A stretch of DNA of 9,105 bases. Origin: Roseobacter sp. GTDB taxonomy: Bacteria; Pseudomonadota; Alphaproteobacteria; Rhodobacterales; Rhodobacteraceae. Location of the stretch: positions 1-9,105 of the forward strand of contig JAGXHB010000184.1 of the NCBI GenBank assembly GCA_024636425.1, in the 5' to 3' direction. A program made the translations under genes and the position numbers. This document shows, piece after piece, positions 1-6,006 of this stretch; the first letter of the stretch is position 1; every line of letters starts with the position of its first letter. The notes below the pieces were generated by a model. That model had not been told where the DNA came from. It searched no databases and saw nothing but the letters and a program-made list of their open reading frames with translations.

Positions 1-151
1 CGTTGTTCGGATGACAGAATCAAGCCAGGGTTTCCGCCCGATGGAGATGAAGTCGGCGCAGATGCGGAGCATGGATGTGCCGATTGAATCAGGTGAAGTC
101 GACATCAGTGCACAGGTCACGATGCAGTTCGAGATCACCTCGGGACGTTAA
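1..151 (+). CDS. SIMPL domain (DUF541) protein, C-terminal fragment
   Basis: Only the last 49 codons are present. The frame is open from base 2 and stops at TAA 149-151. The tail reads ...PIESGEVDISAQVTMQFEI..., which matches the usual end of SIMPL/DUF541 proteins: a Pro-Ile-x-x-Gly-Glu turn followed by an alternating beta strand (xVSAxVTVxFEI type). SIMPL proteins are exported beta-rich periplasmic or envelope proteins of poorly defined role; that is family knowledge, since the signal peptide would lie outside the window. The gene ends 20-odd bases before a strong terminator and is convergent with metY. Assignment rests on this short C-terminal pattern alone, so another beta-rich exported family is possible. 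Confidence 0.72.
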   Translation, partial: VVRMTESSQGFRPMEMKSAQMRSMDVPIESGEVDISAQVTMQFEITSGR

Positions 152-173
152 GCGACGACATTCCAGAACAAGA

Positions 174-208
174 ACGCCCGGCAGCACAATCGTGTTGCCG
201 GGCGTTTT
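174..208 (+). terminator. Rho-independent terminator between convergent genes
   Basis: Arms 174-187 and 192-205 pair over 14 bp with one G-U wobble around a 4-base loop (AATC), followed directly by a T run ending at 208. It terminates the SIMPL gene on +. The hairpin is also 3' of metY on -, but there it is followed only by a broken T run, so termination in that direction is less certain. Confidence 0.9.
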
Positions 209-226
209 GCATGAATTTGAGGGGCG

Positions 227-1519
227 TCAGCTTGTCGCTTTGGCCAGCGCCTGATCCAGATCCGCGATCAGATCGTCGGCATCTTCCGTCCCGATGGACA
301 CGCGCACCACATTGGCCCCGGCACCGGCGGCTTCCTGCTGCTCTGCGCTGAGCTGGCGGTGTGTGGTAGAGGCAGAGTGAATGATCAGCGAGCGCGTGTC
401 GCCCAGGTTGGCCACATGGCTGAAAATCTCAAGACTGTTCACCAGCTTGACGCAAGCGTCGTACCCGCCCTTGACCGCAAAGGTGAAGAGCCCCCCCGCG
501 CCCTTGGGGCAAACAGTCTTGACCCGATCAAAGTAGGGCGAGGATTCCAGACCCGCGTAGGTCACGTAATCCACGCGGTCGTCCTTTTCGAGCCAGTTGG
601 CGATCTTGGTCGCGTTCGCGACATGTCGATCCATGCGCAAGGACAAGGTTTCCGTGCCCATCAGCGTATAATGCGCCGCTTGCGGGTTCATGGTCATGCC
701 CAGATCGCGCAGCCCGATGGCGATGCCGTGAAACGTAAAGGCGAGCGGGCCGAACGTCTCGTGAAACTTGAGGCCGTGATACGCAGGCTCGGGCTGGCTG
801 AGCGAGGGGAACTTGTCGTTCGCGGACCAGTCGAACTTGCCCGAATCGACGATTGCTCCGCCGGTCACGGTGCCGTTGCCGGTCAGGTATTTGGTGGTCG
901 AATGCACGACCAGCGTCGCGCCATGTTCGATCGGGCGGCAGAGGTATGGCGTCGCGGATGTGTTGTCGATGATCAGCGGCACACCGGCCGCATCAGCGAC
1001 ATCTGCGATGGAGCGCACATCCATGATATAGCCGCCGGGGTTGGCAATCGCTTCACCAAAAATCGCGCGGGTGTCGTCATCGACGGCGGCCTTTACGGCC
1101 TCGACATCATCGAAATCGACAAACTTGCAGGACCAGCCGAAGCGTTTGATGGTCTGGCTGAACTGCGTGACCGTCCCGCCATAAAGCCGGGTGGAGGCGA
1201 TGATGTTCTTGCCCGGGCCCATCAGCGGGAAAAGCGCCATGATCTGCGCGGCGTGACCGGAGGAACAGCAGACCGCGCCGACACCACCTTCAAGCGTTGC
1301 GATACGTTCCTGCAGCACAGCGACCGTGGGGTTGGTCAGGCGCGAATAGATAAAGCCGACTTCCTGAAGGTTGAAAAGTGCTGCGGCGTGATCGGCGTCG
1401 CGAAACACATATGCCGTTGTCTGGTAGATGGGTGTCTGGCGCGCGCCGGTTGCCGGATCGGGCTTGGCACCCGCATGGATCTGCAACGTGTCGAAACCGT
1501 AGGTGGGGCCGTCTGTCAT
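227..1519 (-). CDS. metY: O-acetylhomoserine aminocarboxypropyltransferase (sulfhydrylase)
   Basis: PLP enzyme of the Cys/Met metabolism family. It makes homocysteine from O-acetylhomoserine and sulfide in direct sulfhydrylation for methionine synthesis; members may also act on O-acetylserine. It is cytosolic and normally tetrameric. The 430-residue length is typical of MetY and longer than MetZ/MetB (about 390-400). Visible marks: TxxIHAG near residue 15, the YSR phosphate-binding motif at 58-60 (donated to the neighbouring subunit in this family), the SSGHAAQ segment around 86-92, Asp185 in IIDNT (contacts the PLP ring nitrogen) and Lys210 in HSTTKYLTG (Schiff-base lysine). ATG at 1517-1519 has a good Shine-Dalgarno (AGGGAGAA on -) a few bases upstream. 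It is probably monocistronic, since a hairpin separates it from the upstream gene on the same strand. MetZ or cystathionine gamma-synthase are less likely alternatives. Confidence 0.93.
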   Translation of the reverse strand: MTDGPTYGFDTLQIHAGAKPDPATGARQTPIYQTTAYVFRDADHAAALFNLQEVGFIYSRLTNPTVAVLQERIATLEGGVGAVCCSSGHAAQIMALFPLMGPGKNIIASTRLYGGTVTQFSQTIKRFGWSCKFVDFDDVEAVKAAVDDDTRAIFGEAIANPGGYIMDVRSIADVADAAGVPLIIDNTSATPYLCRPIEHGATLVVHSTTKYLTGNGTVTGGAIVDSGKFDWSANDKFPSLSQPEPAYHGLKFHETFGPLAFTFHGIAIGLRDLGMTMNPQAAHYTLMGTETLSLRMDRHVANATKIANWLEKDDRVDYVTYAGLESSPYFDRVKTVCPKGAGGLFTFAVKGGYDACVKLVNSLEIFSHVANLGDTRSLIIHSASTTHRQLSAEQQEAAGAGANVVRVSIGTEDADDLIADLDQALAKATS

Positions 1520-1548
1520 GGTCGTTCTCCCTTACATCTGTGGCCATA

Positions 1549-1577
1549 TGGTTAGGCGAAGGCCGGCAATCGTACAA
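1549..1577 (-). promoter_or_regulatory. Possible sigma70-type promoter for metY
   Basis: On the minus strand TTGTAC (1572-1577) lies 17 bases before TAACCA (1549-1554). The -35 fits 4 of 6 consensus bases, but the -10 fits poorly. It would give a 5' leader of roughly two dozen bases, too short for a riboswitch. This is a weak call based on spacing and position only. Confidence 0.25.
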
Positions 1578-1613
1578 GGCCCGTACCAAGCCCTGTGAAA
1601 GACCCGTGCAGAT

Positions 1614-1662
1614 GATTGAAAAGTACCGGATGCGCGATGCGAGTGCGGTCCCTAGCGCATCC
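1614..1662 (-). terminator. Probable terminator of the glycosyltransferase-like gene
   Basis: A perfect 8-bp inverted repeat (GGATGCGC at 1628-1635, GCGCATCC at 1655-1662) has a 19-base loop that contains the stop codon of the gene on -. On the minus transcript the stem is followed, after 5 bases, by a run of four U. The long loop and delayed U run make it a moderate rather than textbook terminator. If real, it insulates metY from the upstream gene. Confidence 0.4.
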
Positions 1663-2656
1663 AGTAGCCGTTTGACTTCAACCGATTGCGGATGGCCTGC
1701 TCTTTGCGGGGCAGGTTGTCCTGATCGAAAAGTGCGCGCGCTTTCCGGCCGCGTCCCTGATAGACCATCCGCTTGATCGGCTCGTATCCCTTGAGCACCT
1801 TCTTGAGCTTGTTGGGGGCCGTGACGGTTTCCAGCACGTCGACCGCAAGGTCGCTTTCGCGCGCATAGAGCAGGGGCAGCAAGCGGTAATGACAACTGAC
1901 CGTGCCATCGATCAGACCTCGGGGCAGGGTGTCGCGTCCGCCGCCCAAAGCATGAATGACCAAGGGCAGCGCCACCTGATCAAGCCACGGATCAAAGCTC
2001 TGGGCGCAAAGCTCTACCGGAGGTGTGTCGCGGATCGCCAACGCATACTTCAAAAACAGAGCGCCAAATTCGTGCGGGCAGCGGTAAAAGAAAAAGCCCG
2101 CGTTGAAATAGAGATAGCGTTGCCAGTATTCGTCCGGCTGGCTTTGATCGAGACTGCTTTCGAAATCGAGCCCGAACTTATCGTAAAGCGATTTCCAGAG
2201 GCCGCTGTACTGGGGCCCGTAAAGCTGCGGGGTGGGCCATGTGTTGGTTCTGCGCAAGGACGCTGTGGGGCGGTCGAAATCAAACGGGACAGTGGTGATG
2301 TCGTCCGTGATCAGCGTATCCGTATCGAAGAAAACGAAAGGCACACCCTTGGGCAGTGCGGAGAGCATTTCAATCTTGTTGCCATAAGGATAGCTTGACC
2401 CGAAGTGCTTGGTCTCGAACGGAATAATCTCTGCCCCTAGGCTTTCCAAAGCGGCGCGGATCTCGGGATCCTTGATGCTGGGGTCGTTTTGCCAAAGCGG
2501 GCCCGGCTGGGGTTCGGCTACCAGTATGCGCCCGGTGAAATCGGGGCTGGTATGTCGCAGGGAAGCCACGAAAAGCAGTGCTTCATATGCAAGCCGGCCC
2601 TGTTGACCGACAATCACAATGTTGAAATCCTGCTGCGAAGGGGCGCTCTTGCTCAA
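1652..2656 (-). CDS. Putative GT-A-fold glycosyltransferase (GT8-like pattern)
   Basis: A 334-residue protein with no signal peptide or membrane segment, so probably cytosolic. I do not recognise a named family. In order it shows an N-terminal strand and loop (FNIVIVGQQG, 11-20), an FFDTDTL segment with a DxD motif at Asp111-Asp113 preceded by hydrophobic residues, FNAG at 184-187, a DQVAL segment at 226-230 and a late CHYR with His256. DxD, then (F/N)NAG, then DQ, then His in this order is the layout of metal-dependent GT-A transferases such as GT8; this is inference from motif order. The C-terminus (about 280-334) is strongly basic, perhaps for membrane or polyanion contact. The start is TTG (2654-2656): no ATG or GTG lies in frame between it and the upstream in-frame stop, and the next Met is residue 97, beyond the first strand. 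A purine-rich AAAAGG lies about 10 bases upstream. Sugar donor and acceptor are unknown. Confidence 0.72.
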   Translation of the reverse strand: MSKSAPSQQDFNIVIVGQQGRLAYEALLFVASLRHTSPDFTGRILVAEPQPGPLWQNDPSIKDPEIRAALESLGAEIIPFETKHFGSSYPYGNKIEMLSALPKGVPFVFFDTDTLITDDITTVPFDFDRPTASLRRTNTWPTPQLYGPQYSGLWKSLYDKFGLDFESSLDQSQPDEYWQRYLYFNAGFFFYRCPHEFGALFLKYALAIRDTPPVELCAQSFDPWLDQVALPLVIHALGGGRDTLPRGLIDGTVSCHYRLLPLLYARESDLAVDVLETVTAPNKLKKVLKGYEPIKRMVYQGRGRKARALFDQDNLPRKEQAIRNRLKSNGYWMR

Positions 2657-2739
2657 AACTCGACTGCCTTTTGCCTTTTTGTGAGGAGTATAGGCGGAAT
2701 TGCCATTTCACAAAAGACGACAAATCACACGCAGGCGTG

Positions 2740-2760
2740 AAAATCACCCTTTGAGAAAGG
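2740..2760 (-). terminator. Weak hairpin downstream of tRNA-Tyr
   Basis: CCTTT (2748-2752) and AAAGG (2756-2760) can form a 5-bp stem with a 3-base loop. On the minus strand it is followed by GTGATTTT. It sits 17 bases beyond the encoded CCA of tRNA-Tyr, where a terminator or processing hairpin would be expected. The stem is short, so confidence is low. Confidence 0.25.
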
Positions 2761-2777
2761 CCGTCATTTGGGGAAAG

Positions 2778-2861
2778 TGGTGGGCGACCCTGGAATCGAA
2801 CCAGGCGTGCGTCTCCGCGAGGGAGTTACAGTCCCCTGCCACACCTTGCGGCCTGTCGCCC
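2778..2861 (-). tRNA. tRNA-Tyr (anticodon GTA)
   Basis: An 84-base type II tRNA with encoded 3' CCA (TGG on + at 2778-2780) and discriminator A. The acceptor stem is 7 perfect pairs (GGGCGAC 2855-2861 with GTCGCCC 2782-2788). The anticodon loop is CTGTAAC with GTA complementary to 2827-2829. The T arm contains GGTTCGATTCC, and a long variable arm is present, as expected of bacterial tRNA-Tyr. All parts are intact. It is the only tRNA in the window and is divergent from rlmB. Confidence 0.98.
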
Positions 2862-2876
2862 ACTTTCACCCTGCGC

Positions 2877-2906
2877 ATTGCACAGGACGTGGAGGCGTGA
2901 TTACAA
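2877..2906 (-). promoter_or_regulatory. Candidate promoter of tRNA-Tyr
   Basis: On - a TTGTAA box (2901-2906) is followed after 18 bases by TGCAAT (2877-2882), each about 4 of 6 to the sigma70 consensus. The -10 ends about 15 bases before the mature tRNA 5' end, a sensible place for a short leader. It lies in the 126-base tRNA/rlmB divergent region. I see no equally clear promoter for rlmB there. Confidence 0.4.
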
Positions 2907-2987
2907 GCGGTCCGAAGAAGCGTCAAGGCGAAAACCGGGGCGAAAGGCAGGGAATTTCCCCTGGATGACAAGATAAAGGGCCGCGCC

Positions 2988-3764
2988 ATGAAAAAACCTA
3001 AATGGGTCGTGCAAAAGGAACAGGACAAGAAGGCCGAAGGCAACCAGACCGTCTGGCTGTTCGGCCTGCACGCGGTGCGCGACGCGCTTGAGAATCCCGC
3101 CCGCGAAAAGCTGCAGCTGATGGTGACGCCGAACGCACAGGCCAAGCTGGAAGAAGCGATCGCCAAAACCGGTATCACGCCCGAAGTTGTCGATCCGCGC
3201 AAATTCCGCCCGCCGCTTGACCCCGGTTCGGTCCATCAGGGGGCGGTGCTCGAGGTCAAGCCGCTGGCGTGGGGATCGCTGCAAGACGTGTGCATCGGGG
3301 CTGAGGCCCCTCGCGTGCTCCTCCTTGATCGGGTGACGGATCCGCATAACGTCGGGGCAATCCTGCGCTCTGCCGAGGTGCTGGGTGCCTCTGCGGTGAT
3401 CGGCATGCGCCACCACGCCGCCCCCGAGACCGGATCGTTGGCGAAATCCGCGAGCGGCGCGCTGGAACGTCAGCCCTATTTGCGGGTGCGCAATCTGGCC
3501 GACGCGATCAAGGAGCTGCAAAACATGGGCTATCTTGTGCTGGGCCTTGATGGCGAGGCCGAGATGACCGTTGAAAGCGCGCTTGAAGGGAAACGCGACC
3601 GGCCTGTCGCCTTGGTGTTGGGGGCCGAAGGACCGGGCCTGCGCGAGAAGACCAAGGAGACCGTGGATCATCTGGTCCGGATCGACGCGCAAGGCGGCTT
3701 CGGGTCGCTGAACGTGTCCAACGCTGCGGCGATCGCGCTCTATGCGTCGCGGGCACATGGCTAG
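2988..3764 (+). CDS. rlmB: 23S rRNA (guanosine-2251-2'-O)-methyltransferase
   Basis: SpoU-type SPOUT methyltransferase that uses S-adenosylmethionine to methylate the 2'-O of G2251 in the peptidyl-transferase P loop of 23S rRNA. It has 258 residues, about the usual length. After a basic leader (1-20), the N-terminal RNA-binding subdomain spans about 22-95 (starts LFGLHAVRDAL). The knotted catalytic domain follows. Motif 1 is DRVTDPHNVGAILRSAE (114-130, Asn121 and Arg127), motif 2 is LGAEGPGLRE (211-220, Glu214) and motif 3 is GSLNVSNAAAIALY (239-252). All conserved residues are present. ATG 2988 has AAAGGG at 2975-2980 with a 7-base spacer. It is followed 12 bases later by a zinc-ribbon gene, so the two are probably co-transcribed. 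Close SpoU paralogues such as TrmH are shorter and lack the N-terminal subdomain. Confidence 0.93.
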   Translation: MKKPKWVVQKEQDKKAEGNQTVWLFGLHAVRDALENPAREKLQLMVTPNAQAKLEEAIAKTGITPEVVDPRKFRPPLDPGSVHQGAVLEVKPLAWGSLQDVCIGAEAPRVLLLDRVTDPHNVGAILRSAEVLGASAVIGMRHHAAPETGSLAKSASGALERQPYLRVRNLADAIKELQNMGYLVLGLDGEAEMTVESALEGKRDRPVALVLGAEGPGLREKTKETVDHLVRIDAQGGFGSLNVSNAAAIALYASRAHG

Positions 3765-3776
3765 ATCACGGTTGCG

Positions 3777-4088
3777 ATGACCTATCCTACCAAGATCGCC
3801 ACCTGCTGCTTTTGCGGCAGCAAGGCTGCGCTGACATTGGGCGAGGGGCGGCACGAACTGGCCTGCGCACAATGCGGCGCGCCGCTGCATGATCTGAAGC
3901 AAATTCCGGTGCCACAACCGCAAAAGCCAGTTCAGCATGCTCCGACCTTGCGGCGGTTTCCTGCGGCGGCAGGTGCTTTGGCGGACAAGAAGCCCAAGAA
4001 AAAGATGCGGAAACCCAAGAAACAGAAGCATTGGATGAACAAGATCGGCGAGGACTTCCTCGATGTGATCGACGATCTGATCGATTAG
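3777..4088 (+). CDS. Small zinc-ribbon protein of unknown function
   Basis: A 103-residue protein. The N-terminal third carries two CxxC knuckles, Cys10-x2-Cys13 (with an extra Cys11) and Cys30-x2-Cys33, spaced as in a zinc ribbon. A proline/glutamine-rich linker follows (about 43-56). After it come a very basic stretch (KKPKKKMRKPKKQK, 71-84) and an acidic hydrophobic tail (DFLDVIDDLID, 93-103). There is no signal peptide or membrane segment. The zinc ribbon plus lysine-rich segment suggests nucleic-acid or ribosome contact; this is inference only. It starts 12 bases after rlmB with a weak ribosome-binding site, which fits translation coupled to rlmB and a shared role in RNA or ribosome biology. 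I know of no characterised function. Confidence 0.8.
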   Translation: MTYPTKIATCCFCGSKAALTLGEGRHELACAQCGAPLHDLKQIPVPQPQKPVQHAPTLRRFPAAAGALADKKPKKKMRKPKKQKHWMNKIGEDFLDVIDDLID

Positions 4089-4144
4089 CGACGGCTGGCA
4101 GGCCGCCGATCTGTGCCCGCATTTCGGCGGAATTCAGCTTGTTT

Positions 4145-4159
4145 GTTCAGAGTTTGTTC
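4145..4159. promoter_or_regulatory. Candidate LexA (SOS) box, GTTC-N7-GTTC
   Basis: GTTC at 4145-4148 and GTTC at 4156-4159 are separated by exactly 7 bases. This is the direct-repeat SOS box known for alphaproteobacterial LexA, including Rhodobacter. It lies in a gene-free stretch, 57 bases after the zinc-ribbon stop. The second half-site falls inside TTGTTC, which could serve as a -35, but no strong -10 stands 17 bases on. An 8-base pattern counting both strands is expected about 0.3 times per 9 kb by chance, so context is the main support. Confidence 0.4.
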
Positions 4160-4217
4160 ACCGTTGTCGCCCAAGGTCTTTGAATGTGCGCCGGAGTTCT
4201 TAACTTTAAGATATGAC

Positions 4218-4262
4218 GGCAGGCCCGGAACGTCTGCCTGTCACCTACTGTCCCTCGTTCCG
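4218..4262 (+). other. Interleaved inverted repeats in gene-free stretch; possible structured RNA
   Basis: GGCAGGC (4218-4224) can pair with GCCTGTC (4236-4242), 7 pairs with one wobble. CGGAACG (4226-4232) can pair with CGTTCCG (4256-4262), 7 perfect pairs. The two helices interleave, so they would be mutually exclusive or form a pseudoknot. A TAAGAT box (4207-4212) just upstream could be a -10, with no good -35. With the terminator at 4270-4308 this could be a short non-coding RNA of about 90-120 bases, or simply the 3' untranslated region of the rlmB transcript. I recognise no Rfam family by eye. Confidence 0.3.
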
Positions 4263-4269
4263 CACCTGC

Positions 4270-4308
4270 AGCGCCCTATGGTCCTAGATCATCAGGGCGC
4301 TTTTTTTT
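4270..4308 (+). terminator. Strong Rho-independent terminator
   Basis: AGCGCCCT (4270-4277) pairs perfectly with AGGGCGCT (4294-4301) and runs directly into eight T (4301-4308). It lies 182 bases after the zinc-ribbon stop and only 27 bases before the start of the next gene. It therefore ends either an unusually long rlmB-operon 3' UTR or a separate short transcript. The downstream gene then needs a promoter within or after it, or read-through. Confidence 0.9.
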
Positions 4309-4334
4309 GTCCGCGACCCGGTGTATTGGAAGGC

Positions 4335-4802
4335 ATGGATTACCCCGATGCCTTGCTCAAAGAGATTCTGACCCGCACCCGGCGTATCGCCGTCGTGGGG
4401 GTGTCGATGAACCCCGTGCGCCCCAGCTACTACGTGGCACGCTATCTGAAACTGAAGGGGTTCGACATCGTGCCGGTCAATCCCGGTCATGCTGGCGCGC
4501 CGCTTTTCGGGGCAACGGTCGTGGGCAGCCTCAAGGATATCGAAGGGCCTGTCGATATGGTTGATATCTTTCGCCGCCCCGACGCCGTGCCGGCCATCGT
4601 GGATGAAGCACTCGAAACGTTTCCGGATCTGGGCACGATCTGGATGCAGATCGGGGTGGAGCATCCTGAGGCTGCCGCAAAGGCTGAAGCCCGCGGTGTG
4701 ACCGTGATCCAGAACCGCTGCCCCAAGATCGAATATCAGCGGCTGTTTGGTGAATTGCGCATGGGCGGGTTTGCGACAGGGATCATCTCGAGCAAGTTGT
4801 GA
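4335..4802 (+). CDS. CoA-binding domain protein, YccU-like
   Basis: A 155-residue single-domain Rossmann protein of the CoA_binding_2 family, related to the CoA-binding half of succinyl-CoA synthetase alpha. Visible marks are a nucleotide-binding turn IAVVGVSMNPVRPSY (18-32), a second strand IVPVNPG (45-51), VDMVDIFRRP (73-82), and the family tail WMQIGVEHPEAA (103-114) with NRCPKIEY (127-134). It is cytosolic; its ligand is presumed to be CoA and its physiological role is unclear. The frame is open back to 4113, but the family starts just before the first strand. ATG 4335 has GGAAGG immediately upstream, and the preceding codons run through the terminator at 4270-4308, so the longer start is wrong. 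It is convergent with hisE 48 bases on, with no clear terminator between them (only a 5-bp TGACA/TGTCA dyad at 4800-4815). Confidence 0.87.
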   Translation: MDYPDALLKEILTRTRRIAVVGVSMNPVRPSYYVARYLKLKGFDIVPVNPGHAGAPLFGATVVGSLKDIEGPVDMVDIFRRPDAVPAIVDEALETFPDLGTIWMQIGVEHPEAAAKAEARGVTVIQNRCPKIEYQRLFGELRMGGFATGIISSKL

Positions 4803-4850
4803 CAGGCAGCTGTCAGCCTGCGGCGAAAGATACTGATACGCCGGAGACGC

Positions 4851-5156
4851 CTATCGGGATGCTTTTTCGGCAAGGCCGGATTGTGATTGGCGGCGGTCAA
4901 GTTCGGCCATCACGTCGCTCAGGTCTACGTCACGCGCCGCGATCATCACAAGCAGATGGTAAAGGACATCGGCGGCTTCGCTGGTGAGGGCGGCTTTGTC
5001 GTCCTTTATGGCCTCGATGATGGCTTCGATGGCTTCTTCACCAAACTTTTCGGCGCATTTCTCGGGGCCTTTGGCAAACAGCTGCGCTGTCCAGCTGCTG
5101 TCGGGATCGGCGGATTTGCGCGCCTTTATGGTGGCGAAAAGATCGTCGAGGGTCAT
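4851..5156 (-). CDS. hisE: Phosphoribosyl-ATP pyrophosphatase
   Basis: Second step of histidine synthesis: hydrolyses phosphoribosyl-ATP to phosphoribosyl-AMP and pyrophosphate in the cytosol. The 101-residue stand-alone HisE is an all-alpha MazG-like fold. The metal-binding acidic motifs are visible as GEEAIE (Glu40, Glu41, Glu44) and SEAADVLYH (Glu60, Asp63). The separate hisE, not fused to hisI, is usual for alphaproteobacteria. Its ATG shares four bases (ATGA) with the hisF stop, so it is translationally coupled to hisF. GAGG lies 5 bases before the start, inside hisF. It is the last gene of the hisA-hisF-hisE run. Confidence 0.95.
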   Translation of the reverse strand: MTLDDLFATIKARKSADPDSSWTAQLFAKGPEKCAEKFGEEAIEAIIEAIKDDKAALTSEAADVLYHLLVMIAARDVDLSDVMAELDRRQSQSGLAEKASR

Positions 5157-5914
5157 GTCAGCCTCATCGGGATGCCGGCGGCGGCCATATGGTGTTTGGC
5201 CTGTGCCACGGTGAATTCGCCAAAGTGAAAGATTGACGCGGCCAGAACGGCCGATGCGCCGCCCTCGATCACGCCATCGACAAGATGATCCAGCGTGCCT
5301 ACGCCGCCCGAAGCAATGACCGGCACGCTGACCGCGTCAGAGATGGCGCGGGTGAGCGGCAGGTTGAAGCCCTGTTTTGTACCGTCGCGGTCCATCGAGG
5401 TCAGCAGGATCTCTCCGGCACCTTTGGCGGTGACGAGGCGGGCGAATTCGACCGCATCAATCCCTGTGGGTTTGCGTCCGCCATGGGTGAATATTTCCCA
5501 TTTTCCGGGGCTGACGGTCTTGGCGTCGATGGCGCAGACGATGCATTGGCTGCCGAAGTGATCCGCCGCACGCGCGATCACATCGGGGTCGGCCACGGCG
5601 GCAGAGTTGAAGCTGACCTTGTCAGCACCTGCCAGCAGCAGGGCGCGCACATCGGCGACCGTGCGCACACCCCCGCCGACCGTGAGCGGAATATAGCAAT
5701 GCTCGGCCGTGCGCGTGACCAGATCGAACATGGTGCCGCGGTTTTCATGGGTGGCGTGGATGTCGAGAAAGCACAGCTCGTCCGCGCCGGCGGCGTCATA
5801 GGCGATGGCAGCATCGACCGGATCGCCCGCATCGCGCAGGCCGACAAAATTGACCCCTTTGACAACGCGGCCATCGGCGACATCGAGGCAGGGGATGATG
5901 CGGGTTTTGAGCAT
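5153..5914 (-). CDS. hisF: Imidazole glycerol phosphate synthase, cyclase subunit
   Basis: A (beta/alpha)8 barrel of 253 residues, full family length. With ammonia from HisH it turns PRFAR into imidazole glycerol phosphate and AICAR (the fifth and sixth lines of histidine synthesis, and a link to purines). Both catalytic aspartates are present: Asp11 in IIPCLDVADGRVVKG and Asp130 in CAIDAKT. Phosphate-binding loops appear as TVGGGVRT (78-85) and IASGGVG near the C-terminus. The start ATG 5912-5914 has only a weak purine-rich site (AAAGAAA), so its expression may depend on the hisA message. A 92-base gap with a palindrome separates it from hisA. Its partner HisH is encoded at 8681-9105. Confidence 0.97.
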   Translation of the reverse strand: MLKTRIIPCLDVADGRVVKGVNFVGLRDAGDPVDAAIAYDAAGADELCFLDIHATHENRGTMFDLVTRTAEHCYIPLTVGGGVRTVADVRALLLAGADKVSFNSAAVADPDVIARAADHFGSQCIVCAIDAKTVSPGKWEIFTHGGRKPTGIDAVEFARLVTAKGAGEILLTSMDRDGTKQGFNLPLTRAISDAVSVPVIASGGVGTLDHLVDGVIEGGASAVLAASIFHFGEFTVAQAKHHMAAAGIPMRLT

Positions 5915-5953
5915 GGGATTTCTTTAGTCGGCCTTTTGGGGCGTGGCAAGCCG

Positions 5954-5991
5954 CTGGAGGGCTGTCTGCCCTCCAGACCTCCCGAGGATAT
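5954..5991. repeat. Intergenic palindrome with CCCGAGGATATT tail (REP-like)
   Basis: CTGGAGGGC (5954-5962) and GCCCTCCAG (5968-5976) form a perfect 9-bp stem with a 5-base loop. They are followed by ACCTCCCGAGGATATT. From memory, hairpins ending in (C)CCCGAGGATATT are widespread between genes in Rhodobacteraceae, so this looks like one member of a dispersed family. In the hisA-hisF message it would be a stable intercistronic hairpin without a U run, which could tune mRNA stability. Only one copy is in the window, so repeat status cannot be proven here. Confidence 0.55.
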
Positions 5992-6006
5992 TAACCATTT
6001 GGAAGA

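Noticed and set aside
359..1555. Long open frame on + opposite metY
   Set aside because: It lies across nearly all of metY, which has all its catalytic residues; the + translation has no recognisable domain. High-GC coding DNA commonly leaves the antisense frame open.
1520..1651. SAM-II-type riboswitch upstream of metY
   Set aside because: Such elements precede met genes in some alphaproteobacteria, but I could not find the expected pseudoknot pattern or its conserved core here, and the likely promoter leaves too short a leader.
2901..4031. 376-codon open frame on - opposite rlmB and the zinc-ribbon gene
   Set aside because: It overlaps rlmB, whose three SPOUT motifs are intact; the antisense product is low-complexity, rich in Arg, His and Gly, with no domain pattern.
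4218..4250. Signal recognition particle RNA (4.5S)
   Set aside because: A CCCGGAA string resembles the SRP tetraloop region, but the conserved GGAAGnnAGCA apical pattern is missing and the long hairpin does not form.
4113..4334. In-frame N-terminal extension of the CoA-binding protein (74 extra codons)
   Set aside because: It would translate through a terminator hairpin and the T run, gives a non-family sequence, and the family normally begins at the Met encoded at 4335.
4800..4815. TGACA/TGTCA dyad as a bidirectional terminator between the CoA-binding gene and hisE
   Set aside because: The stem is only 5 bp and no T run follows on either strand.
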